Below, piece by piece: positions 57,120 through 63,141 of a stretch of 63,141 bases of DNA. Origin of the DNA: Psychrobacter cibarius (GTDB lineage: Bacteria; Pseudomonadota; Gammaproteobacteria; Pseudomonadales; Moraxellaceae); NCBI RefSeq assembly GCF_016107535.1, contig NZ_JABASQ010000018.1, positions 1 through 63,141 on the forward strand. The letters run 5' to 3'. How positions within the stretch are numbered: position 1 is the first letter of the stretch; each line of letters opens with the position of its first letter. Below the pieces are notes generated by a model. It was not told the origin of the DNA. It did not search any database and was given only the letters and a program-made list of their open reading frames with translations. A program made the position numbers and the translations under genes.

Positions 57120-58232
57120 ATGAGTTTAAATACGATTCCTGAGATTATCGAAGACATTCGTGCTGGCAAGATGGTCATCTTAATGGATGATGAAGACCGT
57201 GAAAATGAAGGTGATATCATTATGGCAGCGACCCATGTGCGCCCCGAAGATATTAACTTTATGATTACTCATGCACGTGGTTTGGTCTGCTTGACCTTGT
57301 CACAAGCACGCTGCCAGCAGTTGGCGTTGCCGCTGATGTCTGATCGTAACGAAGCAAAATTTAGCACCAACTTTACGGTTTCTATCGAAGCCGCTGAAGG
57401 CGTTACCACGGGTATCTCTGCTGCTGACCGTGCACGTACTATTCAAGCCGCGGTTTCTTCTTCGGCAAAACCTGAAGACATCGTCCAGCCTGGACATATC
57501 TTCCCAATCATGGCTCAAAATGGTGGCGTCTTGCACCGCGCTGGACATACCGAAGCTGGTTGTGATTTAGCACGCCTAGCAGGGCTTGAGCCCGCAGCAG
57601 TGATTGTCGAAATCATCAATGCTGATGGTACGATGGCGCGCCGTGATGACCTTGAGATATTTGCCGAAGAGCATGGCATCAAGATGGGTACAATTGCTGA
57701 CCTCATCAACTACCGCATCGCGAACGAGCAAACGGTAGAAGAAATTGAGTCGCGTCCTTTTGAAACGGAATACGGCACCTTTACGCTACATCGCTTCCGC
57801 GAATTTGGCGCTGATGAAACGCATTTGGCTTTGGTAAAAGGCGATGTGAGCGAAGGCGTCAGCACTGTCCGTGTCCATGGTTTTCACCCACTACGCGACT
57901 TGTTTGCTGCCAAAAATGATATGACGGGTCGTAGTGGCTGGAGCGTACGCTCAGCGCTGGAGGAAATTAGTAATTCAGATCGCGGCGTATTAGTTTGGAT
58001 TGGTAGCAACCAGCCAATAGATTTAGGAGAGGCGTTAGACAAAGCGGCAGACAATGAATCGCAATCGACCATTACCCAGCAGCCGTATCGCAGCATTGGT
58101 GTTGGTGCACAGATTTTGCGTCATTTAGGCGTTCGTGATATGCGTTTATTATCATCGCCCATGAAGTTTTACGCATTATCAGGCTTTGACTTGAACGTCA
58201 TCGATTTCGTACATGCGCCAAAGCAAGATTAA
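57120..58232 (+). CDS. ribB: 3,4-dihydroxy-2-butanone 4-phosphate synthase with degenerate GTP cyclohydrolase II domain
   Basis: 370 residues. The N-terminal DHBP synthase (about 1-205) has the acidic loop DDEDRENEGD, THARGLVC and GHTEAGCDLARLAG, so it looks active: it converts ribulose 5-phosphate to the four-carbon riboflavin precursor. The C-terminal half aligns to GTP cyclohydrolase II (RPFETEYGTFTLHRF, VRVHGFHPLRDLF), but it has no cysteines at all, so the three zinc ligands are missing. It is probably monofunctional, with RibA needed elsewhere. ATG at 57120 preferred; an upstream TTG is in frame. Confidence 0.9.
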   Translation: MSLNTIPEIIEDIRAGKMVILMDDEDRENEGDIIMAATHVRPEDINFMITHARGLVCLTLSQARCQQLALPLMSDRNEAKFSTNFTVSIEAAEGVTTGISAADRARTIQAAVSSSAKPEDIVQPGHIFPIMAQNGGVLHRAGHTEAGCDLARLAGLEPAAVIVEIINADGTMARRDDLEIFAEEHGIKMGTIADLINYRIANEQTVEEIESRPFETEYGTFTLHRFREFGADETHLALVKGDVSEGVSTVRVHGFHPLRDLFAAKNDMTGRSGWSVRSALEEISNSDRGVLVWIGSNQPIDLGEALDKAADNESQSTITQQPYRSIGVGAQILRHLGVRDMRLLSSPMKFYALSGFDLNVIDFVHAPKQD

Positions 58233-58267
58233 TATTTGACTGATTGATTCGATATCAGCTACATAGC

Positions 58268-58306
58268 AAAAGGCACGCTAACATAACGTTAGCGTGCCCT
58301 TTTTTT
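58268..58306. terminator. Rho-independent terminator
   Basis: AAAAGGCACGCTAAC/GTTAGCGTGCCCTTTT with a 5-base loop and T run. It lies between ribB and the convergent thioesterase gene and can serve both. Confidence 0.88.
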
Positions 58307-58326
58307 CATTTATTTAATATTCAGTG

Positions 58327-58815
58327 CTAAAGCTTCGGTATATGACCAACTTTTGCTTCTAATGCCAATAGCCGAGCGCGCTCTTCCTCTGTCCAAGCTA
58401 ATTTACGCTTTCCATCACTATCGAGCCGTACCACAACTGCCTCAGCCGTCGCGACGATGGCTGCTTGCGCGGTGCTATAGTAGCTATATTCCATCACGAT
58501 ACTCGTATTCCCTAAACGCTGACAGCGCACTCCTAATAGCAAAGTATCAGGATAAGTCACTGGGCGTAAATACTGGCAACTTGATTGTGCCAATACCGTC
58601 ACCATACTACCATCAAACATACCTAGCGCCTGCAAATAGCCAATTCGTGCTGATTCAGCGTAACGGTAATAAATCACATTATTTAAATGGTTAAACGCAT
58701 CCATCTCGCCCCAGTGAATGGGCTGGTGATGAATAATGGGATAATGTGACAATTCGTCAGGATGATTATCTGCGATATTGGAGGCTGCATGTGCTGCTTG
58801 ATTCAAACTGTCCAT
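58327..58815 (-). CDS. Acyl-CoA thioesterase, hotdog (4HBT) fold, YbgC-like
   Basis: 162 residues. HWGEMDAFNHLNNVIYYRYAE holds the catalytic Asp-x-x-x-His-x-x-N signature of 4-hydroxybenzoyl-CoA-type thioesterases, and the later strands include QSSCQYLRPVTYPD. It likely hydrolyses acyl-CoA; the natural substrate is unknown. AAGAGA precedes the ATG. Convergent with ribB and downstream of hemX with a gap of 58 bases. Confidence 0.87.
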   Translation of the reverse strand: MDSLNQAAHAASNIADNHPDELSHYPIIHHQPIHWGEMDAFNHLNNVIYYRYAESARIGYLQALGMFDGSMVTVLAQSSCQYLRPVTYPDTLLLGVRCQRLGNTSIVMEYSYYSTAQAAIVATAEAVVVRLDSDGKRKLAWTEEERARLLALEAKVGHIPKL

Positions 58816-58873
58816 AACGTCACTTCTCTTATTTTTGTATTCATAAATCTATCAATCAACATCCAATGAACCA

Positions 58874-59851
58874 CTAACGCTGAGATTTATCCAAAATCTG
58901 AGTGGTCAACAATGGCGTTGGTTTCGGTGCATTGGCAATCAATTTATCTAACCAATCTATGACTTCTCCGATATTTGTCGGAGAGGATCTGGTTGGTAGG
59001 TTCTTGTCGGTAGAGGTTTGCTTTTTGCCTACGGACGCATCATTAGAGGCGTTTTCAGTATTAGTCATGGCTGCCTTTGGCGCTGACTCTTGAGGAATAG
59101 CAGACTTCGGCACCAAGGTTTGTAGTTGATTTCGTGCTTGACGCAGATAACCAACCAGCTGCTCTTGTTCGCGCATATTACTGGCTTGACTGGCCAGATT
59201 TAAGGTCATAATCACTTCGTGAATGGTCAGTTGTTTGCGCGAGAGGCTCATATTATTATCAGCGCTATCGTGCGGTGTCGCCTCGCTACTCACACGCTCA
59301 TAGCTGTGCAAAAACTCTTGAATATTTTGGATGGCGAGGTTTTGTAGCTGCCAAGGACTGGGCTGAGTGCTGCTCGCCTGCAAACGTTCGATGTCTTTTA
59401 TCAAGCTTTGTTTGATCACAACCGTTAGCGCTGGAGCAATCTCATTGCTGCTTTGCGAAAGCTGCCAATGTAGACCACGCAACAAATCAATCGCTGCACT
59501 GTCGTTATTGTCTGCCAACAATCTATCAGCGACTTGTATCTGAATACGCAGTAAATCTAACTGGTTTTGCGCTTGGCTACTGGCGGCAGATCGAGGCTCT
59601 GGCAGCGTCTGCTGACTCATCGCAAATAGACGGTCATCCATCTCATTGAGACGACTGACGACTTGCTCGTTGCTTTGCAAACGCTCATTAACACTATGTT
59701 GGAAACGCTGCTGGCTGATGTAGAGCCACAATAGGGCCGCGATAAGCAACAAGATAACCAGCCACTGCAGGCGCAACAAAAACACATTTGCTTGTCGGCG
59801 CTGCTGAGTAGCAGAAGGTTCCTGAGATAACGATTCAGAATTGATTGACAT
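58874..59851 (-). CDS. hemX: HemX-like membrane protein
   Basis: 325 residues. A short cytoplasmic Gln/Arg-rich N-terminus and one transmembrane segment (about 27-46, LQWLVILLLIAALLWLYIS) are followed by a helical periplasmic domain and a Thr/Ser/Pro/Lys-rich tail. Position after hemD and architecture fit HemX, whose biochemical role is unsettled (the label uroporphyrinogen-III methyltransferase is common but doubtful). Same-strand unit with hemD and hemC. Confidence 0.78.
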   Translation of the reverse strand: MSINSESLSQEPSATQQRRQANVFLLRLQWLVILLLIAALLWLYISQQRFQHSVNERLQSNEQVVSRLNEMDDRLFAMSQQTLPEPRSAASSQAQNQLDLLRIQIQVADRLLADNNDSAAIDLLRGLHWQLSQSSNEIAPALTVVIKQSLIKDIERLQASSTQPSPWQLQNLAIQNIQEFLHSYERVSSEATPHDSADNNMSLSRKQLTIHEVIMTLNLASQASNMREQEQLVGYLRQARNQLQTLVPKSAIPQESAPKAAMTNTENASNDASVGKKQTSTDKNLPTRSSPTNIGEVIDWLDKLIANAPKPTPLLTTQILDKSQR

Positions 59852-59952
59852 AAGGCAGCACCGTTATTTTGACTAAAACAGGTTTAAAGCGAATAAATAA
59901 AAAGTGAAACATAATAGATAAGGACAGGTCATCGGTTGGTACATTTATACAT

Positions 59953-60942
59953 TTAATAGGCTTTAGCATGGATAGCAGCAAGAATGGTTTCTGGCGCCAA
60001 ATCTTCCACACGCCAATAACTTAATTGCTGCTCAGCGACCATATTGGCTAAACGCTCACCCAATACCACATAAGAAAAGTCTGACAATTTATAGGGCAAA
60101 ATAGCGGGGGTTTCTCTGGCTGTTTCTTGCTTTAATGCCTTTTCTGCCACAGCCCGAACAATGCTTTCCCAATGCTCAAAGGCTGTACCACTACTGACCA
60201 CAACGACTGGCTTTGGCTGACTAGCTGATGTATCTTGCATACCATTGCGAGCTAAAAACCCTTGTAGCCACTGCTCGTATTGAGCCATCGCCTCGACTGG
60301 CATTATGCGCTCATACCAAGCAATGCTATCGATATGCACACCGCGTGCCAGCAACGTATCGACCAATAATCGCCTACCACCCAATCCGCGCCACACGAGC
60401 AACTTGTCACCTGCTTGCAAACGCTCAATCTCAGGCATCGCTAGCATACCTTCGTTATTGGCAATATGAGGCTGAAGCACTTGATAATTCGACGCCTCGA
60501 TTTTGGCATTGTTTAATACCGACGCGGTCGCTTCACCCACGGCAATCAAGTAGCTCGGCGCTTGCAGAGCATTAATTGCTATATCTTTTCGCTCATTATT
60601 ATTATCATCGTCATTGTCATGGTTTTGAGCTTGACGCTCATCTTCAAGCGCTTGCCAAACAGCCAGTCCTGAAGCAGCCGCCGTTGGGCTAACAATCACA
60701 AGCGCCTTATAATCGCCTGCTAGCCATTGGCGCATCAGCGTCATGTCTTGCTCAGTCGTTGGGCGCGATTGTAACGTCAACATCGGTATCTCTACCACCG
60801 TCAGCCCTGCTACTTGTAGATGATCCGTCAATGCAGCGGCACGCTCTACTGGGCGAGTATTGATGACTACTTGCGTGAGTGATGACTCATTATTTGATTG
60901 ACTGTTAGCAATAAGCTGGGCGTGATTTAATGTTGATGACAT
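59953..60942 (-). CDS. hemD: Uroporphyrinogen-III synthase
   Basis: 329 residues, long compared with about 250. The N-terminal VINTRPVERAAALTDHL, VSPTAA, and the second-half VWRGLGGRRLLVDTL, YERIMP and VVVSSGTAFEHW fit HemD. It closes hydroxymethylbilane into uroporphyrinogen III. The first domain carries an Asn/Asp-rich insertion (about 105-120, HDNDDDNNN). It follows hemC by about 98 bases. Confidence 0.88.
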   Translation of the reverse strand: MSSTLNHAQLIANSQSNNESSLTQVVINTRPVERAAALTDHLQVAGLTVVEIPMLTLQSRPTTEQDMTLMRQWLAGDYKALVIVSPTAAASGLAVWQALEDERQAQNHDNDDDNNNERKDIAINALQAPSYLIAVGEATASVLNNAKIEASNYQVLQPHIANNEGMLAMPEIERLQAGDKLLVWRGLGGRRLLVDTLLARGVHIDSIAWYERIMPVEAMAQYEQWLQGFLARNGMQDTSASQPKPVVVVSSGTAFEHWESIVRAVAEKALKQETARETPAILPYKLSDFSYVVLGERLANMVAEQQLSYWRVEDLAPETILAAIHAKAY

Positions 60943-61040
60943 AGACGTACCATGACAAAAGACTGATAGAATTGGCTTAACGATAGCCCTAGCATCAATA
61001 ATACTGGGGCTATGACTAAGGGAATCAAAATACTGGTATG

Positions 61041-62075
61041 TTATTCAGGATGATAAATCGCGGATAAGATATCACCCGCGCCATCGGCAAGCAGTATATT
61101 GGCAACATCAATACCAAGCTGATTAGCCTGTACTTCTTGCTCGGCTTGTGTGCCGATCAACGTGACGCGTTTTTCTGCTTTTAGCAGCTCGCTGCCATCC
61201 GCTTGACCGACGCGGCCACGTAGCCATAACACATTGCCGTTGTCGTTATTGCCATTGTCACCGTTATCATCATTGTTGCTGCTTGTTTCATCCGCCATTT
61301 GTAACACGGCATAAGCGGCGATCGGCACTTGGCAGCCACCCTCTAAGTGACGGTTCAGCGCGCGCTCAGCAATGAGACGGATACGAGCTTTATCATCATT
61401 CAGTGGTGCCAGTAATTTTAACACCTCATCATCACCTTCACGGCATTCGATTGCTAAGGCGCCCTGACCAACCGCAGGCAGGCAGGCATTGATATCAAGC
61501 TCGCCGCGTATGCGCTCATCCAGCTCGATACGCTGCAAACCACTGGTCGCTAAAATAATCGCATCATACTCGCCAGCATCCAACTTGCCCAAACGTGTAC
61601 CGACGTTACCGCGTAGAGTTTTGATTTGTAGGTCTGGGCGATAGGCTTTAAGCTGACACTGACGACGCAAACTTGACGTGCCAACGACTGCCCCTTGCGG
61701 CAACTCATCAATACTATTATAGGTGTTAGACACAAAAGCATCAGTCGGTGAGGCGCGTTTGCAATAGACGCCCAGCATCAAGCCTTCAGGAAGCTGCATC
61801 GGTACGTCTTTTAATGAATGTACCGCGATGTCCGCTTGTTTGTCATATAGCGCTTGCTCAAGCTCTTTGACAAACAAACCTTTACCGCCAATTTTAGCCA
61901 AAGGTGTGTCCAAAATCTTGTCACCCTTAGTGACAATTTTTAGCAAGTTAATCGTCAATTCAGGATACAAATCTAGTAGACGAGCACGGATATGCTCAGC
62001 TTGCCATAGTGCTAAAGGGCTCTGACGCGTGGCGATATTCAAGGTAGTCAAAGCAGTTTGCTGCGGATTGCTCAT
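61041..62075 (-). CDS. hemC: Hydroxymethylbilane synthase (porphobilinogen deaminase)
   Basis: 344 residues against about 310 usual. [16 protein letters not shown], the catalytic [18 protein letters not shown] and [12 protein letters not shown] are present, with the dipyrromethane-cofactor Cys248 in EGGCQVP. An Asn/Asp/Gly-rich insertion of about 20 residues (about 262-281) interrupts domain 3 just after the cofactor loop. The start at 62075 has TGAGG 6-7 bases upstream; the frame extends four codons to a TTG. A terminator between algR and hemC implies a promoter within the 217-base gap. Confidence 0.95.
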   Translation of the reverse strand: MSNPQQTALTTLNIATRQSPLALWQAEHIRARLLDLYPELTINLLKIVTKGDKILDTPLAKIGGKGLFVKELEQALYDKQADIAVHSLKDVPMQLPEGLMLGVYCKRASPTDAFVSNTYNSIDELPQGAVVGTSSLRRQCQLKAYRPDLQIKTLRGNVGTRLGKLDAGEYDAIILATSGLQRIELDERIRGELDINACLPAVGQGALAIECREGDDEVLKLLAPLNDDKARIRLIAERALNRHLEGGCQVPIAAYAVLQMADETSSNNDDNGDNGNNDNGNVLWLRGRVGQADGSELLKAEKRVTLIGTQAEQEVQANQLGIDVANILLADGAGDILSAIYHPE

Positions 62076-62194
62076 AAAGGGCCTCAATAAATTCGATACT
62101 GTTTACGTCAGTACTATGCAGGTCAGTATTAGACAATACTGCAAATTTTCCACAAAAAATGGGCGATATAAACCATATATAGTCAATGCTGACG

Positions 62195-62229
62195 CAAAAA
62201 AATACCCCTATTTAAGCATAAATAAGGGT
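62195..62229 (-). terminator. Rho-independent terminator after algR
   Basis: On the minus strand ACCCTTATTT/AAATAGGGGT with a short loop, followed by ATTTTTTT. It separates algR from hemC. Confidence 0.75.
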
Positions 62230-62292
62230 TTGATGATATGGGATGATTATTTCACGGTTATTTTGCTGTTATTTCACAATGGAAACCGCAGT

Positions 62293-63030
62293 TTACATGC
62301 TTTGAATCTTGTCACGTAATGCAGGTAAGTGACGGCGGCTAACCGCGAGTGTCTCATCAATGCCTTTAAAGCGTATTTGATATTGTCCTGCATCCAACGT
62401 TTCTAAAAAGTCCAAAAAGCTAAGGTTGATGATGGCATTACGGTGTACTCGAAACAGCCGATCCTCAAACTCTTGCTCAAGCTCTTTTAGCGTCTCATCA
62501 ATCAGGACAATGCCATCTTTGTGACGGACTTTGACGTACTTTTGATCGGCGGTAAAATAATAGATATCTTTGAGCTTGATGAGCTCAACGCCTCGGTGAG
62601 TACGAGCAGCGATATGCTCACGCACTGGCCGCGCTGTTGGGTCTTCGAGTTTACGAATCTCATTTAACTGCGCCGCGTTCAAATTTTTCGCTTTATCTAG
62701 TGCCTCTAGTAGTTCATCTTTATTGGCAGGCTTTAATAAATAACCAATCGCATTGGCTTTTAGCGCGGCAATGGCATAATGATCATAAGCGGTGACAAAT
62801 ATAATGGCTGGCGGATGCTCAAGCTTGGCAAGCTCTTGAGCACAGCGCACCCCATCCATCTCAGGCATACGAATATCTAATAATATGATGTCTGGCTGCT
62901 GAGTTTTTACAGCGATAATGGCTTCTGCACCCGTGGTTGCTTGAGCAACGACTTGATGACCTGACTCCTGTACAATTCTAACCAAACGCTCACGTGCTAG
63001 TGGCTCATCATCACAAACTACGATACGCAT
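62293..63030 (-). CDS. algR: AlgR-family LytTR response regulator
   Basis: 245 residues. The receiver domain (1-120) has CDDEPLARERL, phosphoacceptor Asp52 in ILLDIRMPEMDG, the Thr in FVTAYD and Lys in LLKPANK. A LytTR DNA-binding domain (about 145-240) has RTHRGVELIKLKDIYYF and RVHRNAIINL. The algR-hemC-hemD order matches Pseudomonas, where AlgR controls alginate, type IV pili and rhamnolipid genes. The cognate FimS/AlgZ kinase normally lies beside algR, but the sequence upstream is an IS end. GGAGT precedes the ATG. Confidence 0.92.
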   Translation of the reverse strand: MRIVVCDDEPLARERLVRIVQESGHQVVAQATTGAEAIIAVKTQQPDIILLDIRMPEMDGVRCAQELAKLEHPPAIIFVTAYDHYAIAALKANAIGYLLKPANKDELLEALDKAKNLNAAQLNEIRKLEDPTARPVREHIAARTHRGVELIKLKDIYYFTADQKYVKVRHKDGIVLIDETLKELEQEFEDRLFRVHRNAIINLSFLDFLETLDAGQYQIRFKGIDETLAVSRRHLPALRDKIQSM

Positions 63031-63057
63031 GCAAACTCCAATCCCAGGATAAACTTA

Positions 63058-63141
63058 GGGCGTGTCCCTAATTCAGTTTGCAATGAATCATAGTACAAGC
63101 TAGATACAGCATAGACTTATAATTACGAGCCAATTTTTCGT
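63058..63141 (+). mobile_element. Left end of an IS5-like insertion sequence (truncated by window edge)
   Basis: GGGCGTGTCCCTAATTC begins about 30 bases upstream of the algR start codon. It is partly the same as the inward-read end at the left of the window (GGGCGTGTTGAACATTC). The two ends have the orientation expected if the window lies between two copies of one IS in direct orientation. No transposase codons are visible before the window stops. Confidence 0.45.

Overview
The window reads as chromosomal DNA of a gammaproteobacterium of the Moraxellaceae, most likely Psychrobacter. The basis is protein similarity recalled from memory plus gene order: ubiG-mupP-yciK, algR-hemC-hemD-hemX, pcnB-folK-panB-panC, gltA opposite sdhCDAB-sucAB-lpdA-sucCD, and an Acinetobacter-like galE-galU-pgi-ugd module facing a phosphomannomutase/phosphoglucomutase gene. 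No rRNA, tRNA or CRISPR array was recognised. Both window edges look like the two ends of one IS5-like element, so this may be a contig bounded by insertion sequences.

Layout. 1-4.4 kb: an IS end, a tiny DUF1328 membrane protein, a saccharopine-dehydrogenase-like oxidoreductase and two exported proteins of unknown role. 4.5-9.7 kb: tex, an OmpR-type regulator and a CobW/COG0523 GTPase whose start lies on a strong hairpin. 9.7-11.2 kb: a tnpB-only IS200/IS605-type element. 11.3-16.1 kb: a DksA-like zinc-finger protein, yciK-mupP-ubiG, dsbA and darP/yjgA. 16.2-24.7 kb: rapZ, panC, panB, folK, a pcnB with a very long disordered tail, a second tnpB element, a comEA-like gene and mazG. 24.8-36 kb: sugar-nucleotide and surface-polysaccharide genes (pgm/algC-like, a catalytically degenerate UDP-glucose dehydrogenase homologue, pgi, galU, galE, a Stealth phosphotransferase and a GT2/CDP-glycerol phosphotransferase fusion). 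36.1-53.4 kb: TCA-cycle genes sucD, sucC, lpdA, sucB, sucA, a third tnpB element carrying a nested MITE, sdhB, sdhA, sdhD, sdhC and divergent gltA. 53.5-63 kb: a lipoprotein, a zincin-like protein, rarA, ribB with a degenerate GCH II domain, a thioesterase, hemX-hemD-hemC and algR.

Functionally, the TCA block covers citrate synthase, 2-oxoglutarate dehydrogenase, succinyl-CoA synthetase and succinate dehydrogenase. The polysaccharide block supplies hexose-phosphate interconversion, UDP-glucose and UDP-galactose, next to two polymer-type phosphotransferases of the kind that build phosphodiester-linked capsules. The most unusual items are the full-length UDP-glucose dehydrogenase pseudoenzyme, the shared N-terminal motif of the two polymer transferases, the MITE nested in a tnpB element with an exact 8-bp target duplication, the hairpin at the cobW start, the PcnB tail, a 37-bp dispersed repeat, and several intergenic short tandem repeats.
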